Origin: Fistulifera solaris
Lineage: Eukaryota > Bacillariophyta > Bacillariophyceae > Naviculales > Stauroneidaceae
Direction of reading: 5' to 3'
DNA: 64,000 bases
NCBI GenBank assembly: GCA_030295235.1
Contig: AP026135.1
Span: forward strand, 537,501 to 601,500
The notes beneath the pieces were generated by a model. That model saw only the letters and a list, made by a program, of their open reading frames with translations, was not told the origin of the DNA and made no database searches. Every line of letters starts with the position of its first letter. The stretch's first letter is position 1. Positions 11,489 through 21,119 of this stretch are shown here, in pieces. The position numbers and the translations under genes were made by a program.

Positions 11489-11995
11489 TTATCCACGCAG
11501 CGACTTTTCGTATAAATCATCTACGATCTGATTCAAACCCCGTCTCTTGCGGTTTGCGACTCTCTGAGCCATACCTGCCGATCGTCGCTTGGACTTGCGA
11601 ATAGCTTCCTCCCTCCATTTGGGATTTTTAACGTAATCTCGTAAATTCCACAGAACGATGCTATCTCCCACATATTGAAAGAGAGGCTCTCGAAAGGTTC
11701 CTGGTGTCAATCGGTTTCTTCGAAGCAGTGCGGCCTGTTGTTGCACGTCTGTCGTTCCCGCAAGAACTTTCTCTTTCCAAGCCTTTTGTTCCTTAATCTT
11801 CATGTGCACCTCACAAGAAGTATCATCACAGCAGCTGAAACAGCCCTTCACGGTACAACCTTCTCGGGCCCGACGTTTGTTGCAGCTGCTGCATAAAGGC
11901 ACTGAAGATACCGATTTCGTTGATTCGATCGCTGGTTCAGGGTGGTCGTCGGACTCGAGAACGTGTGTTTCTTCTTGAAGCTCTGAGTCGTCCAT
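11489..11995 (-). CDS. Small zinc-cluster protein resembling the SHI/LRP1 finger
   Basis: 168 aa, intronless, no frame break. Residues 35-66 form a Cys/His cluster, C-x2-C-x8-C-x4-C-x2-CC-x4-C-x2-H, followed by KIKEQKAW. The spacing closely resembles the RING-like zinc finger of plant SHI/STY/LRP1 proteins, though no IGGH domain follows. The C-terminal half is basic (RKSKRRSAGMAQ, RVANRKRRGLNQ) and has a segment (LFQYVGDSIVLWNLRDYV) of unknown role. A nucleic-acid-binding function is plausible but inferred. The start at 11995 is the only good ATG. Confidence 0.7.
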   Translation of the reverse strand: MDDSELQEETHVLESDDHPEPAIESTKSVSSVPLCSSCNKRRAREGCTVKGCFSCCDDTSCEVHMKIKEQKAWKEKVLAGTTDVQQQAALLRRNRLTPGTFREPLFQYVGDSIVLWNLRDYVKNPKWREEAIRKSKRRSAGMAQRVANRKRRGLNQIVDDLYEKSLRG

Positions 11996-12233
11996 CTCGT
12001 TTTTGATATTAGCACACTTTTATCAGAAGTCTTATGAGTTAATCATGATGAAGTTAATTAAAAATAAAGGTCAACAAAGAAACACGCAGCACGCAGCGTT
12101 CGATCCAAAAAAAAAACCGCTACGTTTTCGGCGTCGTAGCGCGTATAAAAATAATGAGTTCTTCTTTAGCACGACTGGATCTCCGTCGTAAGTCCCGATG
12201 AGTCGGCCCGTTTGTAATGATGACAAGTGACAA

Positions 12234-12269
12234 GATGATGATGATGATGATGTGATGATGATGATGATG
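12234..12269. repeat. GAT/ATG trinucleotide microsatellite
   Basis: About a dozen GAT units interrupted once (GATGATGT GATGATG), just upstream of the 2OG oxygenase-like gene, in its probable 5' UTR or promoter. Likely length-polymorphic. Confidence 0.9.
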
Positions 12270-12292
12270 TTCGTCTAAAATATTACATTATC

Positions 12293-13336
12293 ATGAACAA
12301 CACTGCGGTAAGGATGAACCAAGGATTGAAGAATACAGGATCTTTTCTGGCTTCATCTGCAGAGAAAACACAAGCCTTACGGACGCTGTTTCAATGGATT
12401 GAAAAACGATACGGCGGATTACCGTTCGACAAAGGACCTGCCGCCGAAATCATCACGTGCGACAAAGTTCTCCAAACTTCCGATTTAAAACGCTTAATGC
12501 AACACCAGGCGACAGCAATTCATGTCAAAGGCTTTTATGATTTGCAAGCTGCTGTCGAACTGGGGAAGGAACTAGCACACGAAGCAGGTGTTCGCAACTG
12601 GAAAGTCAGTACGAGTCGGGGTCTAGAAAGTTCCGATGTTTCGACACTCGGTGAACATGCTCCCTATAACGTCGTCGCGGCGTCTCCAAAAGGTATTCGC
12701 TTGCAAGCCGAGGATGAGTATTTTGATGGCGTGCAAAAAGAGCTACAAAGGAGGCGGACGGTTGCAACCGAACATGGTGTCCGACATCGTTTGTGGCCCC
12801 TCGATTTACTGCGACTGTCCCTCGATGAAGCATGGCCTGCTGGAGCTGGATTGGCACGAGAATCGAAGGGCAAGAAACGCCCCTACAGTGGCGGTTTGCC
12901 TCGAATAATGAAAGGTCCTACACGTTGGCGAAAAGGTTTCATTCACGTAGATGAGATGGGTATTTTGAATCCTCAGAAAGGTCTTTTCAGTGCTAATATA
13001 TATCTTCAAATGCCCGACGATTCACGGGAGAATGCGGACGCTCTTACCCCACAGAAGATTCTGGATATATGGCCCGTCGCAATTCGTTCACGCTGGGATT
13101 GGTACCGCAATGCTCTGTTGTTGTCTGGATTGTCATCACAAGACACCGAAGATCAAATGCGACTTCGATTTTGTCTCGGTGATCCGTTGTCTATTGCGGT
13201 GGCACCCGGTGATCTCATCTTAATTTGCGCGCAACGACCACATGCTGCGGTGGGATTTCAAAGTGGAGTACGCGTGTCGTTGCAATGTTTTGTACAACAC
13301 AATGGACTGGACCAGCGCCTTTTGATTGACAGCTAA
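12293..13336 (+). CDS. 2OG-Fe(II) oxygenase-like protein of unknown substrate
   Basis: 347 aa, intronless, ATG at 12293, no frame break. The C-terminal two thirds look like a double-stranded beta-helix: iron ligands H-x-D in GFIHVDEMGIL (about res 217-219), a distal His in CAQRPHAAVGFQSG and a following Arg (GVRVSLQCFVQ) where family members bind 2-oxoglutarate. A strand with ANIYLQMPDDS lies between, as expected. Substrate unknown; no targeting peptide is evident. A prolyl-hydroxylase-like or DNA/RNA demethylase-like role cannot be told apart from sequence. Convergent with PCID2, 50 bp between stops. Confidence 0.7.
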   Translation: MNNTAVRMNQGLKNTGSFLASSAEKTQALRTLFQWIEKRYGGLPFDKGPAAEIITCDKVLQTSDLKRLMQHQATAIHVKGFYDLQAAVELGKELAHEAGVRNWKVSTSRGLESSDVSTLGEHAPYNVVAASPKGIRLQAEDEYFDGVQKELQRRRTVATEHGVRHRLWPLDLLRLSLDEAWPAGAGLARESKGKKRPYSGGLPRIMKGPTRWRKGFIHVDEMGILNPQKGLFSANIYLQMPDDSRENADALTPQKILDIWPVAIRSRWDWYRNALLLSGLSSQDTEDQMRLRFCLGDPLSIAVAPGDLILICAQRPHAAVGFQSGVRVSLQCFVQHNGLDQRLLIDS

Positions 13337-13386
13337 AACATTTCGCGTGGGCCTTAGCGTTAAGAACGTTATTTAAAAATATAATT

Positions 13387-14826
13387 TTAATCTTTCGGTA
13401 TAACGGCAGAGACTGGGAAAGGATCGCGCTTACTGAGAACCAGTATTCGTTTCGCGTGCGAGAGGTAGCCGCGAATCAAACCTTGATAAATTAAATTTGC
13501 TAGAATGCATTCAATTTCATCCAAATCCATGGGTATACCCAACCACTTAAAAGAATTGTGGACATGCGCTAGGTGGATCTGGAAAGAGTTTACGATGTAA
13601 TGGATACGCTTGAACAAATTTCGATAGCACACTTTTTGCATTTCTCGAGCAACAAATAAGTGCCTTGTCTGAACAAAACAGCAAACATGAGTGCTTTATT
13701 TCCTGGAAATACCTTGAAAAAGTAATTAGTCACATACGACGAACGACGTACCGGATAAATCGATGCTGATACTCAATCAAGGCGTTATTGAATGTTCGTA
13801 AATCTCCTTTTCGAATACTGTCGACGATGGATACAAACTCTTCTAGACCATATTTGGCAAGCACTGGAAATAATGAATAAGAAAACGTGTGAATAAGGAT
13901 CTTGAGTATCTGCGCAAGATAACGGCACATCACCAAGTCTTACATTGAGGACTAGGCAATCTTCCCCGGAAAATTTTGACCGGGACCAGATAGCGCAAAA
14001 TAGCTTTCTTGTTGTGTACGGCGTTTTTATGGCACATGGAAAAGGCGAACTCTAAGTGATCGTCCGCGTCTTGATACTGATCTTCAAACAGATATAATCG
14101 CCCCACGTAATAACGATAGGTAACTAGATGTCCCATACTTCCCTGTTCGTGTAACTTTCTGGTTTCCACAGGTCGCAACAGATTCCGGCACAATCGCAAG
14201 GTATTCAAACGAAAGTAAATGGCAAACAGTTCGTTAACAATGGCCAAGACTCCGGCTTTTTTGGATCCTTCTTCGCTAAGAGGCGCCTGAGGATGGTATT
14301 CTTTGCGGTCATTAATGGTGCGACTGAAACTTTCCTGCAATAAAGTGACTGCGTTGTGTAGTTTAGCGTGATCCTGTGACGTAGCTTCTTGGTCGGCCGC
14401 GACGGCCACGTGATGGGTCGATCGACAAACGGATTGCAGTGCCGGTATCAACAGATTGCCATCGGAACTATCCAACAATTTGTTGAAATGGGCATGTAAT
14501 TTGGCTTGACTGTCGTAAGCGAGAACAGCGTATCCCTTGTTTCACAGATAAGAGTGAGAAAATCTGTTTGCAAAAACTCGTACTCGATGCCAAACGCACG
14601 AAACAACACACTCACGTACCGCTTCCGCCGCTTGGTAGGCATCCAACCACGCCGTCAGGACGGGACCCCAATCCGTGCCTCCAATTTCTAGCGTTTCGGA
14701 ATTCGACGTCGGAGGCGGAGCGCCTTTGGTCGGCGCGATGGGAGGAATCCTTAATACTTCGGCCACGCGAAACGGATCTCGTGCCGCCGTCACAAAGTTC
14801 TTCTTGAGCACGCGACGATCCGTCAT
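13387..14826 (-). CDS. PCID2: PCID2/Thp1-like PCI-domain subunit of TREX-2
   Basis: Nuclear mRNA-export factor of the TREX-2 complex (CSN12/PCID2/Thp1 family). Four exons: 14826-14620, 14535-13944, 13863-13752, 13668-13387, joined through introns of 84, 80 and 83 nt. Joins give family-typical text such as AILRYLVPVKIFRGRLPSPQ followed by LLAKYGLEEF, and the PCI/winged-helix end YRNLFKRIHYIV ... LDEIECILANLIYQGLIRGYLSH ... LSKRDPFP. In exon 4 one base is missing in the T3 run at 13641-13643; adding it restores LLLEKMQKVCYRNL. Restored length 397 aa, close to human PCID2. The gene is divergent from ADAT1. Confidence 0.88.
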
Positions 14827-15256
14827 GTCTTGTCCAAAGTTCGTATTTGCCGAAAAAACAGAAAGAATCAGACTTGGAAACCACGTTTACAAACTTATCA
14901 ATTTAATGATAATGAAGATGCGAAGAACACACAAATCACGCGATGAATGACTCTCTCTCTAGAGACCTTTGGGCAATAATGAGCGCGGATGCGATCTATT
15001 TTTGTTGTTAACATCTGATGAGGCCGGCGACGAGTGACACGTTTTATTTTTAGTGCTGTCGTAAGGTTACTAGCAGGCACGGACTCACATTATTCAAAAA
15101 ACAAGTTTGCGTCTAAACGGTACCCGTAGTTTCCACCTACTACATTCATTTTTACTGACGAGAAAGATGCAGCGATGATAACGTTCAAATAATTGATAGT
15201 TAATGTTCTCTTCAAAAAAGAAAAAAATACTTGTAACGAGCTCTATTACAAAGAGA
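14827..15256. other. Divergent promoter region between PCID2 and ADAT1
   Basis: About 430 bases between two divergent start codons, with no supported gene and no strong repeat. It presumably carries both promoters. Confidence 0.4.
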
Positions 15257-16723
15257 ATGTCAGATGGTTTTACGAATCGGATAGCCCAATTAGCCTTGTC
15301 TCATTACACAAACGAGCTACCTACCAAAGGAAAACCAGGCGACCGCGAATGAACCGTTTATGCGGCCCTCATAGGTGTGATGCAGGACGATATGTGGGTC
15401 GTTTGTAGTGCTACTGGTACGAAATGTACCGCTCAACGCTGTCGTGGTCACATTGTGCACGATGCGCATGCGGAAGTATTGGTGCGCCGGGGATTGATTC
15501 GCGTGTTGTGGCACGAAATTATCAGCTCCTCGTCCACCGAATCATCGGTGTCCTCGACTTTACGACGACGGCTTCTCGAGCATATTCCAAATCAAGTATC
15601 GGAGGATAACAACGATCAGCTTACGGAGATGTTGCGCCTGAGAAAAAATTTGCAACTCTACATGTACATTTCCGATTCTCCTTGCGGTGACGCTTCGATT
15701 TATCCAGTTAGAGTCAATAGTGATGAATCGAAGAGTGACAACAAGTCGGCCAATAACACCTATCCTCCGTCGGAACTGTTGTTTACGGGAGCCAAAGCAA
15801 TTGTGTCGTCGTCCGATGCCACGAAAATAGCAGAATCTAGTGGTCCGTTACTGCAGTCGCACAATAGCTTACAGCATTTAGTACGCGAGCCAAAAGCACA
15901 ATTCGTCGGACAATTGCGCTCTAAATCGGGACGGTCGAATCTAGAATCATCCCGTCGATCCTTTTCGATGTCCTGCAGTGACAAGTTGGTTCGATGGAGT
16001 GTCCTGGGATTGCAAGGACAGGCTTTGAGTGCTCTAATTCCCCAACCTATTCGCATAACCGGTATAGTGGTGAGTGTGGATCCGCGGGCCTTGTCGGTCC
16101 TGGAACATTTGAAAGCGATTGAGCGCGCCATTCCTCAGCGGGTGGTTTTAACCTTACGATCTCTCCCGTTGATTGACAATAACAACGAGCCTTCTCTCAT
16201 TCCAAAAATATCCATGACAGAGCATGTCTTTGCAAAAGGCAAAGCCGTCGTCGAACACTCTTCTTCCATGGTATCGGAGTCATCGGAAGTTGGTAACTTT
16301 ACACACGACAAGAAGCGCAAACGAGAGAATGATGGCTCTTACAAGGAGAAAGCGACATTGTCTACGTCATCCGGAATGGCCGTTCACTGGCAACAATGCG
16401 ATCCACCCGCGGCAGTGGAATTGCTAGTGGGTGCTCGTGGCATTCGACAGGGGAAAAAACCCAAATCGGACGAGGATATTCTTCAACTGCGGTCGCGCTT
16501 GAGTCGATCGAGTCTGTTTGAATTGGCGACTAGTCACTGTCATGATAAAATAAAGCCACAACTGCAGTCCCGAAGCTACCAAGATTGGAAGCAGCAAGTG
16601 GGTCGTGATTCTTACACGGCTCGGAAACGTGCCATTTTGTCACAAGGACCCTTGTCGGATTGGTTGGTGACTAACGAAACTAGTGATTTCCCACTTAACA
16701 ATAGCACAAAGCAATTCAAGTAG
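15257..16723 (+). CDS. ADAT1: tRNA-specific adenosine deaminase 1 (ADAT1/Tad1), in-frame TGA
   Basis: Deaminates adenosine 37 of tRNA-Ala to inosine. The full A_deamin domain is visible: zinc-binding HAE in HDAHAEVLVRRG, PCGDAS in SDSPCGDASIYPV, the third ligand in SCSDKLVRWSVLGLQG, and a typical C-terminal end (YQDWKQQVGRDSYTARKRAIL). The natural start is the ATG at 15257, giving MSDGFTNRIAQLALSHYTNE and KGKPGDRE. In the same frame a TGA at 15350-15352 then interrupts the otherwise standard EWT motif, exactly where the family has Trp (TGG). Read through, the protein is 488 aa. As written, translation would have to start at the Met at 15380 or earlier by a near-cognate codon. This may be a point mutation, a base error or a recoded site. 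Stops are 64 bp from the convergent neighbour. Confidence 0.9.
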
Positions 16724-16787
16724 CCGCAGTTGCCACCGTTATAGAAATCCTGGCTGCTGCTGTTTGTACTTTTCGTCTCTTCGCTTT

Positions 16788-17429
16788 CTATAAAGGAAGA
16801 TAATTGCCTTGCTGATTTTTGTAAATCTGTCCCGATATTTGCAATTCAGCCAGAAATTCCTCCACCGTCCCTTGATCAATTTGAAAGAAAAGCGCCAAAT
16901 CTTCCATGGCGACCCCAGGTGGTGAATTCTGTCCGTCTTCACTAATGGTAGACTCTAGTTGAATAATTTCTAGAAAATCCTCCGGCGTTAGTTTTGGGAC
17001 AGGAAATCCGTTCTCCATGGATATGTTTTGATTCGAGAGATCATGTTGTTGTTGTTGCCAGGAGAGCTCAAACCACCGTACGAGTTCCGCATGCGGATCA
17101 TCGTCGTGAATTGCTATTTGTTCGGCTTTTAAAATAAACTCTGGTGATTGTTGAGGTGATGAAAGATTCTCTACACGGACGATGCAATCCAGCAATTTTC
17201 CTAGAAATGTTTCGTGTGAACTGGCTTCACATTTCTGTATCATGTATTGAGGTACGTGTATAACCACCAACCCCGTACCATCGTCTAATGTTATTTCCGT
17301 ATAGTCGTTTGTTTCGTTCTGCCACGATATCGCCCATCCCATGAGACGAAGTGACGAGTAGTGCCGCATTCGTTCAGAGACCTCGACGAAGAAACAGCGA
17401 TGAGGACAAGTTCGTGTGTTCGTCGCCAT
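16788..17429 (-). CDS. OB-fold plus winged-helix protein, Stn1/RPA32-like
   Basis: 213 aa, intronless, ATG at 17429. The N-terminal half reads like an OB fold of the RPA32/Stn1 group: RLMGWAISWQNETNDYTEIT, then LDDGTGLVVIHVP, a second strand set (LLDCIVRVENL, EFILKAEQIAIHDDD) and a helix AELVRWFEL. After a linker, residues 165-213 look like a winged helix (EDLALFFQIDQGTVEEFLAE, then SGQIYKNQQGNYL), like the C-terminus of RPA32. This suggests a single-stranded-DNA or telomere-cap (CST) subunit; a diverged RPA2 is also possible. The exact family is inferred from fold-level resemblance only. Confidence 0.6.
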   Translation of the reverse strand: MATNTRTCPHRCFFVEVSERMRHYSSLRLMGWAISWQNETNDYTEITLDDGTGLVVIHVPQYMIQKCEASSHETFLGKLLDCIVRVENLSSPQQSPEFILKAEQIAIHDDDPHAELVRWFELSWQQQQHDLSNQNISMENGFPVPKLTPEDFLEIIQLESTISEDGQNSPPGVAMEDLALFFQIDQGTVEEFLAELQISGQIYKNQQGNYLPL

Positions 17430-18483
17430 ATTTGATCAAAATTGTCGTGTTTCGTGAGTGGTCTGCATCTCTGTTTCGTTCTCTCTTTGAAGAGCTTATT
17501 TGTTACAAAAGATAAGGAGAATAAATAAAGTAGTAAACCAGTCTCACAAACAATGCAAGTGTTATCGTTTATTTGCTTTTGGTGCTTCAAAATAAGCAAT
17601 GACGTGCGGGTGTGCCACGGGATTGCGGATAGCAGGCAGACTACTAGCGACTCAACATCTCCGGACTTAGTTGCATTTTAGGTTACTTTCAACATACGAC
17701 CCAAAAGACTAGGCCCTATGGTCTTTGCACAATTTAGTTTGATCGTAAGAAAGGTGGTAGTTGGAAAGCAATGCAATACAAGAATGTTAGAGCCACATTC
17801 GTGAGCTCAGAATTTCAAGATAAAACATTCTCGGCGGAACCATCACCCAGTGAGGCTCCACCTTGATCATCTTGTCGGATTTGTAAAGGCTTCATAATAT
17901 TGTTGTTTGCAAAGATTTGACTGTGAATCGTCTTAGCTCTACCAGATCATTCCTCTTCTGCTGTTGCGAAACGTAGCGACTTCTGGCTTCTAGTTGACAG
18001 AGAATATTTCCAATTTCTGTCCGTCGATACGTGAGAAGGGGCCGGACATGTTTGGATAATAATTGGTATGACCGAAAATGTAGGCTTGACTTTTAGTGAC
18101 TCAACAAGTCCAGTCCCGTTGAAAGCGACCGAAATTATTTTTCGTTTTTGACTTATATTGAGATAATACTTCCCTGACATTAATCCCTTATATAGTAAAT
18201 TGATCGTTGTTGCTCTGTGATACTGCTGCTTTTGCTGGAAGGAAAAAATAGTCTCATATAACGTTCTTGGCTCATGATTGAAATGCAAGCACGAGAAAAG
18301 TGCTTCCACCATTTGTGACTATAGTAAATTTTCAACGGGACTCGCTGCGCGATTTCTCTGATGACGAGATGACATTAAAATTGTTGCGAGCAGTTCATTC
18401 ATTTTTACTTTTTGTCTACATTCCTTGTTTTCTCTTTGTTTATTTTCTTTTTTAATAGCAATACACATTTACCTTTCTAAATC
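17430..18483. other. Long divergent spacer, hairpin inside
   Basis: About 1050 bases between the Stn1-like and Pelota starts. A 121-codon frame on the minus strand (17947-18312) has no family features and is probably chance. At 18271-18295 a diverged copy of the TCATGACTG hairpin (same loop AAATG) is present. No RNA gene recognised. Confidence 0.4.
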
Positions 18484-19731
18484 ATGAAACTACTGAAGAA
18501 GCAAATCAGCGCGAAAGACGGCAGCGGCACTGTCTTGCTTCGGCCCGATACCTCCGAAGATCTCTGGCATGCGTACAATTTGTTGCAAATCGGTGACTGC
18601 GTTCGCTGCACGACGGTCCGCAAAGTTACGAAAGAAAGTTCTACGGGTAGTACACAGAGCAATAAAAAACGCATGATGTTGACGGTGGCCGTCGAAAAGG
18701 TCGATTTCGACGCCGATGTCTTGCAAGTCCGCCTGTCCGGAACGGTCCAAGCGGAAAGTGAATTTGTTCGCATGGGAGCATATCATACGTTAACGCTGGA
18801 ATTGAATCAAAATTTCAGTGTCGAAAAACAATGCTGGGATCAAGTGTATTTGGATTTAATTGAAGAGGCCTGTCATCCGGATCGACAAGCCGAAGTCGCA
18901 GCGATTGTTCTGCAGAGTGGCCTCGCACACGTGTGCTTGGTCACGGGCGCACTCACTGTCACAAAAGCACGAATTGAAACCAATATACCCAAGAAACGGA
19001 CGGGTAGTAGCAATCATGCGAAAGCGACGACGAAATTTTACGAAGCCGTCTATCAAGCGGTTTTACGGCATGTCGATTTCCAAAAAGTCAAATGTGTCAT
19101 ACTCGCTTCACCAGGTTTCGTGAAAGATGATTTCTACAAGTATATGCAAGAACAGGCGGTGCGGAGAGAAGATAAGGTATTATTGGAACACAAGTCCAAA
19201 TTTGTTCTGTGCCGGGCGAGTTCAGGACACAAACATGCGTTGGAAGAAGTCTTTGCCGATCCCACTATATTATCGCAAATGACGGAAACTAAAGTAGCCA
19301 AAGAAGTGCAAGTTTTGAATACATTCATGCGGCTAATGTCAACAGATCCTGATCGAGCGTATTATGGATACCATCATGTTGCCCAGGCGCATGAACAACT
19401 AGCCATTGATTCGTTACTGGTGACCGATGAACTTTTTCGCAATTCGAACGTTGCTACACGGAAGAAGTACGTAGCCTTAGTCGAATCGGTTCGCGAACAC
19501 GGCGGTAAAGTTTATGTTTTTAGTTCGATGCACGTTTCGGGTCAACAGTTGCAGCAAGTGTCGGGTGTCGCCGCTATTCTGCGGTATCCCTTGCCCGATC
19601 TTGACGAACTGGAAGAACAAGCGAATGATCCCTTCCTGCCGAGTAACATTCGCATGGAGAGCGATGACGATGAAGAAGAGTATGATCCTGAAAAGCGTAT
19701 ACAAGAGGATATGCGAGATATGGGGCTCTAA
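18484..19731 (+). CDS. PELO: Pelota (Dom34) ribosome-rescue factor
   Basis: Recognises stalled ribosomes in no-go and non-stop decay and works with Hbs1. 415 aa, intronless, complete and unbroken. N-terminal Sm-like domain MKLLKKQISAKDGSGTVLLR and DLWHAYNLLQIGD (1-130), central eRF1-like domain with CVILASPGFVKDDFYKYM, and C-terminal domain with the segment AYYGYHHVAQAHEQLAIDSL and LLVTDELFRNSNV ... VYVFSSMHVSGQQL. The end is acidic (ESDDDEEEYDPEKR), common in the family. As expected there is no GGQ motif. The stop lies 38 bp from that of the convergent CoaE gene. Confidence 0.97.
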   Translation: MKLLKKQISAKDGSGTVLLRPDTSEDLWHAYNLLQIGDCVRCTTVRKVTKESSTGSTQSNKKRMMLTVAVEKVDFDADVLQVRLSGTVQAESEFVRMGAYHTLTLELNQNFSVEKQCWDQVYLDLIEEACHPDRQAEVAAIVLQSGLAHVCLVTGALTVTKARIETNIPKKRTGSSNHAKATTKFYEAVYQAVLRHVDFQKVKCVILASPGFVKDDFYKYMQEQAVRREDKVLLEHKSKFVLCRASSGHKHALEEVFADPTILSQMTETKVAKEVQVLNTFMRLMSTDPDRAYYGYHHVAQAHEQLAIDSLLVTDELFRNSNVATRKKYVALVESVREHGGKVYVFSSMHVSGQQLQQVSGVAAILRYPLPDLDELEEQANDPFLPSNIRMESDDDEEEYDPEKRIQEDMRDMGL

Positions 19732-19769
19732 TGCTAAATAAGAGAGTAATATGTTAAAAGTAGCTCTTA

Positions 19770-20761
19770 TCATATCAACCCCGATTCTTCGTACCATGCC
19801 GCTGGGTTCTTTAGTTGCAAAGAAAGAGACTCATATAGTTCTTCTAACGTCCCGCTGTTATCAATCTGGGCGGTCACGACACCTTTAGCAGACTCATCCG
19901 AAAGATTTCCAATCCCTCGACGACTCTGTTGTGCTTCGACTCGTTTCATGGCTTCCTCCCGCGACAGTCCTCGATTCTCCATCATGCGCTGCAAAGCGAC
20001 CTCCTGCGGTACAGTTATTACCCAAACCGCATCGAGAAAGGTGTGTTGCCATCCTGCATCTAGCAATACCGCCGCTTCTACGACAATGATCGGTTGTTTG
20101 GAGGAAAGTGAAGCATCATTGCTACTCAAAGTCAGCCACTCGAACCGTATCCTTTCTATCCGCTTCTCAATTTCCGACTGTACCTGTGGCCATACCATGG
20201 CTTCTAAGGTACGCATGGCATCCCGATCGGCAAAGACGATACTCCCCAATTTCTTGCGGTCGATACGACCGTCTGGAGCCATTATTTCGTCGCCAAAGGC
20301 TCGTCGAACTTGCTCGACGACTGGACTAGTTGGTTCATAAATGGCATGAGCGATGGAATCTGTGTCTTTATATCAAGAAAAAGAGAGAGGAAGAAAGTAC
20401 AAGAGTTGCGATTATGAGCAAGATTTCAAGAATAAAACCCTCGGTGTGATTGTTTTGTTGGTTGATTCTTCGTACCGATATGAGCTAGAGCATTTAGTTG
20501 CGACACCAACAGCTTACAGGCGGCACTTTTACCCGATCCGATTCCTCCACAAACACCTAATACTTTGATGGGATGATTGTCAACTTTTCGTGTCAAGGGT
20601 AAATCCGTCATGCGTTCAAATGAAGTCGATTTGTCTGGGCTGTCGGTCGATGAAAGTAGATGAGAAGACGACATGAAACGATTGTTGCCGCAAAAGGCCG
20701 TCAAAAATTGGGGAAATGAAACAAGAAGGAACACAATTAGTCGAAGAAGACGAAAGATCAT
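19770..20761 (-). CDS. COAE: Dephospho-CoA kinase, plastid-targeted
   Basis: Last step of coenzyme A synthesis: phosphorylates dephospho-CoA. Exon 1 (20761-20476) has a signal peptide RLLRLIVFLLVSFPQFLTAF followed by a Ser-rich transit-like segment; cleavage before Phe in TA-F is the diatom plastid motif. The P-loop is GVCGGIGSGKSAACKLL. A 116-nt intron (20475-20360) joins to DSIAHAIYEP in exon 2 (20359-19770), which carries DGRIDRKKLGSIVF, VVEAAVLLDAGW and VWVITVPQEVALQRMMENRG, all typical CoaE. 291 aa, unbroken. It is divergent from a bestrophin-like gene that also has a plastid leader. Plastid location is inferred from the leader only. Confidence 0.92.
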
Positions 20762-21119
20762 TCTACTCTAGATGTTCAAAGGATCGTTTGCATAATCATC
20801 AATGAGGTACTGGTATGCAAAAAATAAGTTGTTGTCAGGAAGGAGTCACGCTCTGCCTGGTAATGATTCACGAGCGAGTCAACCTTACAGTTTGGGGGTC
20901 GTGAAAATGTGTCGTGATTGTCGTACCGATTATCGCCTTGCAATAAGTAACTGCCGTTGAAATGGGGAGAACGGACGAGGAAAATGAACAGCATCATCGG
21001 GTTTTGTTGTCGGAGTGCATTTACGTCAAAAGTGGAAGCAGGCGAAAGGAAGAGTGGTGGATAGTAAATAGTCTTGAAAGTAACAGACAGATCTCTTTGA
21101 AGCCAAAGAATCGAATAAT
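20762..21119. other. Shared divergent promoter of two plastid-protein genes
   Basis: About 360 bases between the CoaE and bestrophin-like start codons. No ORF or repeat of note. The two genes may share regulation because both leaders look plastidic. Confidence 0.35.

Noticed and set aside
17947-18312. 121-codon minus-strand frame in the Pelota promoter
   Set aside because: No domain, mixed composition and no supporting neighbours; probably chance in a 1-kb spacer.
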